Assembly (NCBI GenBank): GCA_024681495.1
Contig: JAILAS010000126.1
Span: 1 to 31,908, forward strand
Reading direction: 5' to 3'
Length of the DNA stretch: 31,908 bases
Source: Eubacterium sp.
GTDB taxonomy: Bacteria > Bacillota > Clostridia > Lachnospirales > Lachnospiraceae
In this document: positions 7,383 to 16,076 of the stretch, one piece after another
Numbering within the stretch: the stretch's first letter is position 1
Layout of the letters: each line of letters begins with the position of its first letter
Notes under the pieces: generated by a model
What the model was told of the DNA's origin: nothing
Databases searched by the model: none
The model's input: the letters and a program-made list of their open reading frames with translations, nothing else
Translations under genes and position numbers: made by a program

Positions 7383-7409
7383 TCATAGGCATTTAAGGGG
7401 AGTTAATAG

Positions 7410-7478
7410 ATGTCATGGCCGCGGATAATACTCGGTATTATGCGCGGCTTTTTTTACCCAAAAAGGGGGTTTACGTAA
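7410..7478 (+). CDS. Candidate 22-codon leader peptide upstream of flgK
   Basis: An ATG at 7410 is preceded by a good ribosome binding site, AAGGGGAG (7395-7402), seven bases away. The frame encodes 22 residues (starting MSWPRIILG, ending YPKRGFT) and runs through the whole terminator hairpin at 7418-7455. It stops with a TAA whose last base is the first base of the flgK ATG (TAATG), the same coupling overlap used by dctQ-dctM. A ribosome starting here would cover the 5' arm of the hairpin and prevent it from folding. Probably a regulatory leader rather than a functional peptide. No homologue is recognised; the call rests on position and ribosome binding site alone. Confidence 0.55.
   Translation: MSWPRIILGIMRGFFYPKRGFT
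7418..7455 (+). terminator. Intrinsic terminator inside the flgN-flgK gap (attenuator candidate)
   Basis: GCCGCG pairs with CGCGGC and ATAATAC with GTATTAT around a TCG loop, with one G/G mismatch between the two stems (13 bp in all). TTTTTTT follows immediately. It lies only 22 bases before the flgK start and inside the leader reading frame. Confidence 0.85.
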
Positions 7479-9391
7479 TGTCAGTTAGCAACGGTTTTGG
7501 AAGTTTCTGGGTAGGAACCTCCGGAATAAAATCCAGTTCAGACGGTATATATGTAACGGGCAACAACCTGTCAAACCTCCACACTACGGGGTATGTAAGA
7601 CAGAGACTTTTACAGTCCGATTCTATTTATAACACCATGCCGACCACTTCGAGCGCCATGACAAACGCGGCTACGAAGATTGGTCTGGGTGTTACGTCCG
7701 CCGAAATCCTCCACACTAGGGATGTGTTTCTTGATAAATATTATCGACAGGAAAACGGCCGTGCATCCTTCTATGAGACGATGAACGAGACCACCGACGA
7801 GATAGAGACCATTCTCCAGGAGCTCGAGGGCGAGGCCTTCGAGACCTCGCTGGATGATTTTTGGCAGGCTTTTGCGGAGCTCGCCAAGGATCCTTCCGAT
7901 TCCGTAAACCAGGAGCTGGTGGTACAGAAGGCCAGCCTCTTTATCTCCAAGGCGCAGTCCCTCATAAAGAGCATGAAGGAGTACCAGACGAACCTCAACG
8001 AGCAGGTCGAGGGCACCGTCGATACGATAAACTCCATTTCGGAGCAGATTGCTGACCTGAACGTTAAGATTCAGACCATAGAGGCGGGCGGACAGGAGAC
8101 CGCATACACGTTGCGCGACGAGCGGGATCAGCTCCTCGACGAGCTTTCCCAGTATGTAAAGATAGAATACACAGAGCTTGACGACACGACGGTCAGGGTC
8201 AAGGTGGACGGCGTCCTTCTGGTAGAGGGCAGGAACAATTACACCATGTCCACATATACGGACGACGCCACGGGATATGTGAACCCCGTATGGGATTCCC
8301 TTTCGTCCGACAATCAGCCCTACTACGTATACGACCTGACCACCGGATACAATACGGAGCAGAATTCCGATATCGGCCAGCTCAAGGCGCTCCTCCTCTC
8401 GAGGGGAGACGAGACGAGCAATTACATTGACGGCCTGGGCCTCACGGACTCCTCGGAGACCGTGGACCTCACGGGTGAGTCGACGGCCAGCTGCCTCCTC
8501 CAGGACGTGGAGGCGATGCTCGACACGCTGGTGCACGAGATGGTTACGCAGATAAACGACCTCTACAGTCCTTTGACGGACGGGTCGGGGACGATTACCC
8601 TCGCCGAAGACGTCACCATTAACGGCGTAAGCTACAGCGCGGGAGACACGCTCGATCTCTCGGAGTATCAGATTTGGGACGATTCCGGATACCTTGGCAG
8701 TGACGATTCGCCTCCCGGGCAGGAGCTCTTCTCGAGGCTCTTCGTGGACAGGTACACCGAGGTCACCGATGACGACGGAAACACGTACTACATCTACAAC
8801 GAGGAGGACACCGACGACATCTACACGTCCATCACCTCCGGCGATGTGGTTTACAAGTACACCGAGACCACGGACGACGACGGCAACGTCACAGTTTCCT
8901 ATGTCTCCGACAGCGGCGACGTGTTCGACCTGACCAGCGGTCTGAACTATTCGTATTGCGATGAGAACGGCGCGGCGAGGGACAACACCACCCTCTACAG
9001 CATCACCAACCTTCAGGTTAATCCGCTGTTGACGGCCAATGCTACCCTGATGCCCTACCACGACGCGGAGGGCAATGTGGCGCTCGACCTCGGCGAGAGC
9101 CTGAACGCAATCTGGGAGACGGACATCTCCGCCATAAGCGATAAGGACTTCGTTGAATACTACAGTTCCATAGTGGAGATCGTAGGAAACTGGGGAACCA
9201 CTTTTGACAGCTTCTCAGAGACGCTCGATTCTACAGTTACTGAGATAGAGAGCTCGAGGCAGCAGGTCACATCCGTTTCGTCGGATGAGGAGCTCTCGAA
9301 CATGATAAAGTACCAGAATGCCTACAATGCGGCCAGCAGGTATATTAATGTTATCGATGATATGGTCGAAATAATAGTTACATTGGTTTAA
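7478..9391 (+). CDS. flgK: Flagellar hook-associated protein FlgK, first copy (divergent)
   Basis: Junction protein between hook and filament. I chose the ATG at 7478 because AGGGGGT lies seven bases upstream and it overlaps the leader stop; an in-frame start 21 codons earlier would lie in the terminator. The 637-residue protein has the expected N-terminal helix (GTSGIKSSSDGIYVTGNNLSNLHTTGY, a variant of the NNIANxxTxGY signature), a coiled region to about 200, a long acidic variable middle (about 230-540), and the C-terminal YQNAYNAASRYINVIDDMVE helix. The middle contains two similar segments of the form YTExTDDDGN near residues 424 and 460. It is more divergent from canonical FlgK than the second copy. 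Confidence 0.87.
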   Translation: MSVSNGFGSFWVGTSGIKSSSDGIYVTGNNLSNLHTTGYVRQRLLQSDSIYNTMPTTSSAMTNAATKIGLGVTSAEILHTRDVFLDKYYRQENGRASFYETMNETTDEIETILQELEGEAFETSLDDFWQAFAELAKDPSDSVNQELVVQKASLFISKAQSLIKSMKEYQTNLNEQVEGTVDTINSISEQIADLNVKIQTIEAGGQETAYTLRDERDQLLDELSQYVKIEYTELDDTTVRVKVDGVLLVEGRNNYTMSTYTDDATGYVNPVWDSLSSDNQPYYVYDLTTGYNTEQNSDIGQLKALLLSRGDETSNYIDGLGLTDSSETVDLTGESTASCLLQDVEAMLDTLVHEMVTQINDLYSPLTDGSGTITLAEDVTINGVSYSAGDTLDLSEYQIWDDSGYLGSDDSPPGQELFSRLFVDRYTEVTDDDGNTYYIYNEEDTDDIYTSITSGDVVYKYTETTDDDGNVTVSYVSDSGDVFDLTSGLNYSYCDENGAARDNTTLYSITNLQVNPLLTANATLMPYHDAEGNVALDLGESLNAIWETDISAISDKDFVEYYSSIVEIVGNWGTTFDSFSETLDSTVTEIESSRQQVTSVSSDEELSNMIKYQNAYNAASRYINVIDDMVEIIVTLV

Positions 9392-9446
9392 TCAGGCAGA
9401 AACAAGACTATTGAGCAGCTCTTGATACAGTGAGAGGAGATAGTGT

Positions 9447-11435
9447 ATGGCTTCAACTTTCTTCGGATTAACGATAGGCGAATCCGGATTGTCAACCTAT
9501 CAGGCGGCTATAAATACCACCGCTAACAACATAGCGAACGTCAGGACCGACGGATACAGTCGTCAGGAGACCATTATCAATGCGGCCGAGGCGATGCGCA
9601 CGTACATGAATTACGGTACGCTGGGCACCGGCGTTCAGGCCACGGCCATTGAGCAGGTGAGGGATCTCTACTACGACATGAAGTATCAGAGCACCAACGC
9701 CAAGTACAACAACTACGACACCAAGGCCTATTATCTCGACCAGATCCAGACGTACTTCCAGGACGACGAGACGGTGGACGGATTCTCGTCCATATTCAGT
9801 AATATGTACACCGCGCTGGAGTCCCTCAACACGGACGCCGCCGAGTACAGTAAGAGGCAGACCTACGTGGGAACCGCGCAGAGCCTTTGCACCTATTTCA
9901 ACAACATGTCTACCAACCTCTCCGACCTCCAGGAGGAGATCAACGAGGTCATAAAGACGGACGTTACGGCTATAAACACCCTGGCGAAAAAAATCGCCGA
10001 GGTTAATGAAAAGATAAACCTGGTGGAGCTCACCGGCGAGAACGCCAACGAGCTGCGCGACGAGAGGGCTCTCCTCATTGACGAGCTCTCCCAGTACGTG
10101 AACGTGACGACAGAAGAGGTGGTCGCCAGCGACGTGACCGGCCTTAAGAACTACAAGGTATGGATAAACGGCTCCCTCCTGGTGGACACCGGCGAATACA
10201 ACCAGCTCGAGTGCGTGGAGCGCGAGAACAAGGTGAATCAGTCGGATGCCGACAATTTGGTGGACATCTACTGGAAGGACGCCACCGGCGAGAGGACGAA
10301 CACCCTCTTCGACCCGACCATCTCCACGGCGGACGGCTCCCTGAAGGCGCTGTTCCTTATGAGGGACGGAAACAACGGCTCGTATTTCAACGGAACCATC
10401 ACCGACGTCTCCGAGTACACATACACGGACGCGTCGTCCAACACATACACCTGTAACACTGTGACGATTTCCGATCCGTCCCTGACGAGCCCGGACGAAC
10501 TCACTATGGCATCCGAGGGCACGATTTACCTTAACGGCACGGCCTACGACTACGACGGATTCACGTTGGACTACAGCGCGAGCGAGGGCTACACTTATAC
10601 GTTCTACCTGACCCCCGTGAGCAGCAGTTCCAGCACCATATACGATTCGGTAATCAGCACGATTCTCACAGATGGATCCAACAGCGCCTATATAGGTGGC
10701 GACGTGGACTACATGGGAATCCCCTACTACCAGCAGCAGCTGAACGGCTTCCTCAGAGAGTTCATGAGCTCCTACAACGAGATCCAGCTCAGCGGCCAGG
10801 ACCTCTACGGCGAGGACGGCGTGGCATTTTACCAGGCGGAGGACATTTACACCTCGGGTTCGACCCTCTACGACTTCAGTGACGTGACCCTGAATGAGGG
10901 CGATGCATTGTCGACGTTTACCGGCACACACCTGATTGACACCTACTCGGCGAACTCGGATACATCGAGTTATTATTACTACTATTTCCTCACGGCATCG
11001 AACGTCATCGTAAACGAGGACCTCGTTGCGGACGCCAATCTGGTAGTAACCGCGAACTACGAGGACGACGACGAAAATATCGCCGTGGACGAGGATTCCG
11101 GACTGGTGTCCAATAAGGATCTTTCGAACCTGGTCGACGACTTCTACGACCTTTGCATATCGGACAAGGTGTTCAGAAACACCACGGCCGACGCATTTTT
11201 GCAGTGCATTATTTCCGATGTGGCCGTGGATGCGAACGAGGCAGAAAATTTCCAGACCAACTACGAGAACATCTTAAACTCCATCACGGCGCAGCGCACA
11301 TCGGTGTCAGGCGTCGACGAGGACGAGGAGGCGCTCGACCTCGTGAAATATCAGAACGCTTATAATCTTTCATCCAAGCTCATACAGGTCCTCTCGGAGA
11401 TGTATGACAGGCTGATTTCGCAGACCGGAGTATAA
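9447..11435 (+). CDS. flgK: Flagellar hook-associated protein FlgK, second copy
   Basis: A second, 662-residue FlgK, 55 bases after the first and preceded by GAGAGGAG. Its N terminus is closer to the family norm (GLSTYQAAINTTANNIANVRTDGYSRQ), and the C terminus ends with the usual VKYQNAYNLSSKLIQVLSEMYD helix. The core coiled segments (about 85-200 and 610-660) flank a large acidic Ser/Thr/Tyr-rich surface domain. The two copies share the terminal D0/D1 pattern but differ in the middle, so they are old paralogues, not a recent duplication. They may form a mixed or two-layer junction, or be used alternatively; which is inference. Confidence 0.92.
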   Translation: MASTFFGLTIGESGLSTYQAAINTTANNIANVRTDGYSRQETIINAAEAMRTYMNYGTLGTGVQATAIEQVRDLYYDMKYQSTNAKYNNYDTKAYYLDQIQTYFQDDETVDGFSSIFSNMYTALESLNTDAAEYSKRQTYVGTAQSLCTYFNNMSTNLSDLQEEINEVIKTDVTAINTLAKKIAEVNEKINLVELTGENANELRDERALLIDELSQYVNVTTEEVVASDVTGLKNYKVWINGSLLVDTGEYNQLECVERENKVNQSDADNLVDIYWKDATGERTNTLFDPTISTADGSLKALFLMRDGNNGSYFNGTITDVSEYTYTDASSNTYTCNTVTISDPSLTSPDELTMASEGTIYLNGTAYDYDGFTLDYSASEGYTYTFYLTPVSSSSSTIYDSVISTILTDGSNSAYIGGDVDYMGIPYYQQQLNGFLREFMSSYNEIQLSGQDLYGEDGVAFYQAEDIYTSGSTLYDFSDVTLNEGDALSTFTGTHLIDTYSANSDTSSYYYYYFLTASNVIVNEDLVADANLVVTANYEDDDENIAVDEDSGLVSNKDLSNLVDDFYDLCISDKVFRNTTADAFLQCIISDVAVDANEAENFQTNYENILNSITAQRTSVSGVDEDEEALDLVKYQNAYNLSSKLIQVLSEMYDRLISQTGV

Positions 11436-11495
11436 TCCGGGGGCTAGGTTTACATAACTCGAAGGGCATTACATAGCATAAGGGAGGTATATACC

Positions 11496-13061
11496 ATGCG
11501 TGTTACCAACAATATGATAATCAACAACAGCATACGTAACATCAACAAGACCAAGGAATTGACCTCCAAGCTCAACGATCAGATGACTTCCCAGAAGAAG
11601 ATAACCAAGGCGTCGGAGGATCCCGTTATCGCAATCAGGTCGCTGAGGCTGCGTAACACCCAGGCTCAGGTGGATCAGTACCTGACCAACAATATCAACG
11701 ACGCCGAGAAGTGGCTCGAGAGCACCGAGGACGCGCTGAACAACATCGATTCCGCGCTTGAGGATGCGTACAATCTTTTTGTACAGGGAGCGAACGGCGA
11801 CAGCACGATAGCAGATAAGAAGGAAATCCTGGCGTCGCTTCAGGCCCTCGTCAGCGAGGTATATCAGGAGGCGAATGCGGACTTCAACGGCAGGACGCTC
11901 TTCACCGGATACAAGACCGGCTCCACCCTCACGTTTACCGAGGACGTGGATACGGAATACACCATCACCGAGCCGGTTAACTCCACCGACATCAGGGAAA
12001 AGACGTTTTATTCCACCGCTACGGCGGCGCCCTCTACATTGGGCACCGTTTCCGTGGACGACGATGGAAACCTGACCATAACAGATGACGGAACCACGAC
12101 TACCTACGATGGTGACGAAGAGGTCACCTATGCCGAGGAGTACAACTACAACGTGATAAGGCTCTCATATGATGACCTCGACACGAGCGACACCATCACC
12201 AAGCCGGGTGACCTTTACTACTACAACGAGAGCACCGGAAAGACTGTAGGATTCAGTTCGACGGTGGTTTGCCTGGACACCTACGAGGACTTCGTAGACC
12301 TCGCCGAGTCCGGATCGGTAGACGAGGACAGCGTGTACTTCATCTACGAGACCGGAGAGATGGTCCTTAACGACACGGTTAACTCCTATCTCAACGCGCA
12401 TCCCGACTTCTCGCTCTATGTGACCTACACCAAGAGCGGCTTCGATAAGGACGAGATTCGTCCCGAGATGTACTTCTCCTGCACGGACAACACCAACGGC
12501 ATCACCTATACCAAGGAGGATCAGCCGATCGAGTACACCATTTCGGATAACACCACCCTCGAGGTCAACAAGCAGGGCGACGAGTTCCTGACCGCAGACT
12601 TCTACAGGGACATCGAGGAGCTCTCATACGCGATGCAGCAGGTCACCGATGCGCAGGCCAAGGTGGACGAGATTCAGAGCATGATAGACTCCTCGGCATA
12701 CTCCGGACAGGAGGGAGCCCAGAGTTATCTGTCAAATCTTTTGGCAGCAGCTCAATCAGAGCTTGACTACGCCACGGATAACGTGAATAATTTATTTAGC
12801 AACGGAATCTCCTACACTCAGAGTTATCTGACAGATGTGGCCAACGCCGACGCGGACGTGGGAAATAAGATGAGTCAGCTGGAGCTGGTAGAGACCCGAA
12901 TGACCAACCAGCAGACCACTGTGGAGGCATTGATTGCCGATAATGAGAACGAAGAGTTGACGGAGATTGTCATCAAGTATACTGCGGCGTATAACGCGTA
13001 TGAATCCGCATTGCTTGCCGCCAGCAAGGCCAGTGAAAACACATTGCTGGACTACCTGTAA
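11496..13061 (+). CDS. flgL: Flagellar hook-associated protein FlgL
   Basis: Second hook-filament junction protein. The 521-residue protein begins MRVTNNMIINNSIRNINKTK, the normal FlgL start, with flagellin-like helices to about residue 140 (including the NGRTLFTGYKTG motif near 130) and a C-terminal helix ending YNAYESALLAASKASE. Most FlgL proteins are near 300 residues; the extra length is an acidic, Thr/Tyr-rich insert at about 145-370, likely exposed on the outside. AAGGGAGG precedes the ATG. It follows the second flgK by 60 bases and is followed 43 bases later by fliW. Confidence 0.93.
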   Translation: MRVTNNMIINNSIRNINKTKELTSKLNDQMTSQKKITKASEDPVIAIRSLRLRNTQAQVDQYLTNNINDAEKWLESTEDALNNIDSALEDAYNLFVQGANGDSTIADKKEILASLQALVSEVYQEANADFNGRTLFTGYKTGSTLTFTEDVDTEYTITEPVNSTDIREKTFYSTATAAPSTLGTVSVDDDGNLTITDDGTTTTYDGDEEVTYAEEYNYNVIRLSYDDLDTSDTITKPGDLYYYNESTGKTVGFSSTVVCLDTYEDFVDLAESGSVDEDSVYFIYETGEMVLNDTVNSYLNAHPDFSLYVTYTKSGFDKDEIRPEMYFSCTDNTNGITYTKEDQPIEYTISDNTTLEVNKQGDEFLTADFYRDIEELSYAMQQVTDAQAKVDEIQSMIDSSAYSGQEGAQSYLSNLLAAAQSELDYATDNVNNLFSNGISYTQSYLTDVANADADVGNKMSQLELVETRMTNQQTTVEALIADNENEELTEIVIKYTAAYNAYESALLAASKASENTLLDYL

Positions 13062-13104
13062 GATTAAGGGCAATGCGACCAAAAGAAAGGAAAGGAATCC
13101 AAAC

Positions 13105-13572
13105 ATGAAGATTAACACGAGAATTTTCGGGGAAATTGACATCGACGACGAGAAAATCATCGAATTTGACAACGGTATCATCGGATTTCCTCTCTACAAG
13201 AGATTTACCCTGATCTACGACGTAGAGAACGAGCAGGACGCATCCATCATCTGGCTGCAGTCGGTGGACGAGGCCACGCTCGCCCTTCCGATCATCAATC
13301 CCCTGCTCATCAAGGACGATTACGACCCCACTATTGAGGATCAGTTCCTCGAGCCGCTCGGAGAGCTCAATCCGGACGAGACTCTGATTTTCGTAACCGT
13401 AACGGTTCCTTCAGACATAAAGAAGATGACCATTAACCTCCGTGCGCCCATCATTGTAAATGCGGCGAACAAGAAGGCTGTGCAGCTTATTATCGAGGAT
13501 GATCTTCCGGTTAGATTTCCGATTTACGACCTCCTCTCCGAAAGAAACGAAAAGGCGAAGGAGGGCGAATAA
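13105..13572 (+). CDS. fliW: Flagellar assembly factor FliW
   Basis: FliW binds either flagellin or CsrA. When flagellin builds up in the cell it takes FliW away, freeing CsrA to block flagellin translation. I chose the ATG at 13105 (start MKINTRIFGEIDID) because AAGGAAAGGAA lies just upstream and the family begins here; the longer open frame overlaps flgL. The 155-residue length is normal. The motifs FDNGIIGFPLYKRF (near 22-36) and APIIVNAANKKAVQLI (near 113-128) are typical. Its TAA directly abuts the csrA ATG, so the two are made together. Confidence 0.95.
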   Translation: MKINTRIFGEIDIDDEKIIEFDNGIIGFPLYKRFTLIYDVENEQDASIIWLQSVDEATLALPIINPLLIKDDYDPTIEDQFLEPLGELNPDETLIFVTVTVPSDIKKMTINLRAPIIVNAANKKAVQLIIEDDLPVRFPIYDLLSERNEKAKEGE

Positions 13573-13794
13573 ATGCTGGCATTAACTAGAAGAAAGGGCG
13601 AGGCCCTCATTATAAACAACAACATCGAGATCACTGTTCTGGACATAAAGGGCGATCAGGTGAAGATCGGTATCCAGGCTCCCAGGGAGATTCCCGTATA
13701 CCGAAAGGAAGTATATCTCCAGATTCAGGATGTAAACAAGGAAGCCACGAGCGCGGGCGCCGTGGATGAGTTAAAAAATCTTTTTAAGAAATAG
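13573..13794 (+). CDS. csrA: Translational regulator CsrA
   Basis: Small dimeric RNA-binding protein that blocks ribosome binding at ANGGA sites. The 73-residue protein has the family N terminus MLALTRRKGEALII and the RNA-contacting IGIQAPREIPVYRKEVY segment. The start follows the fliW stop without a gap, and the ribosome binding site AAGGAGG lies inside the end of fliW. The length fits Gram-positive CsrA, whose C-terminal extension contacts FliW. The probable targets are the flagellin leader (hairpin at 17166) and perhaps the flaG leader. Confidence 0.97.
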   Translation: MLALTRRKGEALIINNNIEITVLDIKGDQVKIGIQAPREIPVYRKEVYLQIQDVNKEATSAGAVDELKNLFKK

Positions 13795-13799
13795 TCGGT

Positions 13800-13826
13800 T
13801 AAACTTTTTTGTTTTTTGTCCGATAT
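13800..13826 (+). promoter_or_regulatory. Sigma-28 (SigD) type promoter for flaG-fliD-fliS
   Basis: TAAA, 16 bp, CCGATAT matches the consensus at every core position. It begins six bases after the csrA stop and gives a leader of about 70 bases before flaG. Confidence 0.85.
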
Positions 13827-13900
13827 AGCAATTACAGAAATAGTATGCGCCATGCTCTCTCAAAACAGAGGGAGGACAGAATCACAAGGAGGTGTTTTAT

Positions 13901-14335
13901 ATGGCAGTAGATGCAATCGGAGGAGTAACTTCCTCAAGCGCATATACAGGAGGAGTTACCACGCAGCCGGATGTGGTACAGGTGCCGAAAACAAGGACAG
14001 TTGAAGCCCCCGCAGCTACCGGTGAAGAGACAGGTGAGTACAGTCCCGCCGGCCCCGCCAATGCGAACGGATTTGAAGTTACGGATTCGGGCAAGGTGCA
14101 GAATCAGGCGGCCGATACCACAGAGGCTCTGAAGAAGGCGGTTGATGAGATTAACAGCAAGGCCAGTAATTCAGAGGCTCAGTTTTCTGTGCATGAAGGT
14201 ACCAATCGAATCATGGTTAAGATCGTAGATAAGGAAACCAAGAAGGTAATCAAGGAATTCCCGCCCGAGAAGACGCTGGACATGATTGCCAAGGCCTGGG
14301 AGCTGGCCGGTCTTACTGTGGATGAACGCAGATAA
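13901..14335 (+). CDS. flaG: FlaG family protein
   Basis: FlaG proteins influence filament length and are encoded next to fliD in many bacteria. I chose the ATG at 13901, eight bases after AAGGAGG; an in-frame GTG at 13892 lies in the ribosome binding site itself. The 144-residue protein has a low-complexity N-terminal half (about 1-75) and the conserved FlaG domain at about 75-144, with FSVHEGTNRIMVKIVD and VIKEFPPEKTLDMIA. First gene after a sigma-28 promoter; fliD follows 12 bases later. Confidence 0.9.
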   Translation: MAVDAIGGVTSSSAYTGGVTTQPDVVQVPKTRTVEAPAATGEETGEYSPAGPANANGFEVTDSGKVQNQAADTTEALKKAVDEINSKASNSEAQFSVHEGTNRIMVKIVDKETKKVIKEFPPEKTLDMIAKAWELAGLTVDERR

Positions 14336-14347
14336 GGAGGAGAGGAT

Positions 14348-16039
14348 ATGTCAGTCAGATTAACAGGACTTTCATCGGGACTTGACACGGATTCCATCGT
14401 TAGCGAGTTGGTATCTGCTTATTCTTACAAGGTTGAAAGTTACGAGAAAGATAAGACGCTTTTGGAGTGGACCGGAGACGCGTGGGATTCCCTGAACTCC
14501 GATGTATATTCGTTCTATACCAAGCAGCTGGGCACGATGCGTATGCAGAGCGCGTACACATCTATGACTACCAGTGTTTCTGATGAGACGGCGGCTTCTG
14601 TAACCGCCTCGTCTTCGGCAGTTGAGGGCTCAATGAGCCTGAGCATCAATAACCTCGCCAGCAGTGGATATCTCACCGGCGGCGTGGTAGGCGACGGCGA
14701 TCAGGGATACACCAGCAGCACTACGCTCGAGGAGATGGGCTACACCGGAGGCGACGCCACCATCGACGTTACCATCGGAGACAGCACCACTTCCATCACG
14801 TTGAGCGCCAGCTCGACCATATCGGACGTGGTAAGCCAGTTTAAGGCAGCGGGCCTCACCGCCAGCTTCGATACCACGAATCAGAGATTCTTCCTGTCGT
14901 CATCGCAGTCCGGCGAGGACTATGATTTCGACGTGACCGCCAATTCGGACAGCGAAGATGCCACGGCAGCGCTCCAGACCCTGGGTCTGTACTACACGAC
15001 AGAGGGACAGAACGGGGCGTCGGATGACGGTACCTATAACTATGCGACGAAGGTGGACGGCGAGGATGCGGAGATTACCCTTAACGGAGCGACCTTCACA
15101 TCCAGCAGCAACGTGTTCTCGGTTAACGGTCTCACGATTACGGCCAAGGCCGAGACGAGTTCGGCCCTTTCGATAACCACGTCGCAGGATTCCGAAAGTA
15201 TTTACGACAAGATTAAGTCATTCCTGTCGGAGTATAACGATCTTATAAACAACATGACGTCTCTTTACAATGCAGATTCGGCCAAGGGCTACGAGCCCCT
15301 TACGGACGATGAGAAAGACGCCATGAGTGACACGGAGATTGAGAAGTGGGAGACCAAGATTAAGGACGCATTGCTCCGTCGTGACGGAACGCTGAATTCC
15401 CTTATATCGTCACTTACGTCCGCTATGTCCGCTTCGTACTATATCAACGAGGACGGAGCTATCAGATATAACTCCAGTCTGGGAGGATACACCCTGGACG
15501 GCTCCACCCTTCTGACTCTGTCGGACGGAACTGAAGTAACCAGCTCCTCGCAGTTGAGCAGCTATGTCTCCGAGATTAACAGCGACGATGACGATACCAA
15601 CGACTTCACGCGTTACAGCCTGTCTTCGTTCGGAATCTCCACGCTGGGATATATTTCGGCGGCCGACAATGAGCAGTATGCTTACCACATTGACGGCGAC
15701 GAGGATGATGACGATACGTCCGCGAACACCGATAAGCTCCTGACTGCGATTAACTCCAATCCGGATGTGGTAAAGAATTTCTTTTCGGCCCTTATCAGTG
15801 ACGTGTATAAGACCACCAGCAATAAGATGGCCTCCAGCTCCGTCAGCAGTGCATATACTGTGTATAACGACAAGCAGATGGACGATGAGATGGACGAGAT
15901 CGAAGACAAGATCGACGATTGGCAGGAGAAGCTCGAGGAGCTCGAGGACTACTGGTACAGCAAGTTCTCCGCAATGGAGACGGCGCTGGCATCTCTCCAG
16001 GCTGAGCAGTCATCTTTGGCTAGTCTGCTCGGAGGCTGA
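14348..16039 (+). CDS. fliD: Flagellar filament cap protein FliD (HAP2)
   Basis: Pentameric or hexameric cap that folds flagellin subunits at the filament tip. The 563-residue protein starts MSVRLTGLSSGLDTDSIVSEL, the diagnostic FliD N terminus, has FliD_N to about 105, hook-IN like repeats near 140-200, and a C-terminal FliD domain ending in the long coiled helix from about 510 (MDDEMDEIEDKIDDWQEKL). An acidic DEDDDDTS stretch lies near residue 452. AAGGAGGAG precedes the ATG. It lies between flaG and fliS, as is usual. Confidence 0.95.
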   Translation: MSVRLTGLSSGLDTDSIVSELVSAYSYKVESYEKDKTLLEWTGDAWDSLNSDVYSFYTKQLGTMRMQSAYTSMTTSVSDETAASVTASSSAVEGSMSLSINNLASSGYLTGGVVGDGDQGYTSSTTLEEMGYTGGDATIDVTIGDSTTSITLSASSTISDVVSQFKAAGLTASFDTTNQRFFLSSSQSGEDYDFDVTANSDSEDATAALQTLGLYYTTEGQNGASDDGTYNYATKVDGEDAEITLNGATFTSSSNVFSVNGLTITAKAETSSALSITTSQDSESIYDKIKSFLSEYNDLINNMTSLYNADSAKGYEPLTDDEKDAMSDTEIEKWETKIKDALLRRDGTLNSLISSLTSAMSASYYINEDGAIRYNSSLGGYTLDGSTLLTLSDGTEVTSSSQLSSYVSEINSDDDDTNDFTRYSLSSFGISTLGYISAADNEQYAYHIDGDEDDDDTSANTDKLLTAINSNPDVVKNFFSALISDVYKTTSNKMASSSVSSAYTVYNDKQMDDEMDEIEDKIDDWQEKLEELEDYWYSKFSAMETALASLQAEQSSLASLLGG

Positions 16040-16076
16040 TAGAAGGGGATAGAGAAATAACACTGGGAGGAGTAAC

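Noticed and set aside
7610..9061. 483-residue open frame antisense to the first flgK
   Set aside because: It is a shadow of strong third-position bias in flgK, has no ribosome binding site and opposes a clear family member.
9492..10931. 479-residue open frame antisense to the second flgK
   Set aside because: Same reason: composition shadow of a well-supported gene.
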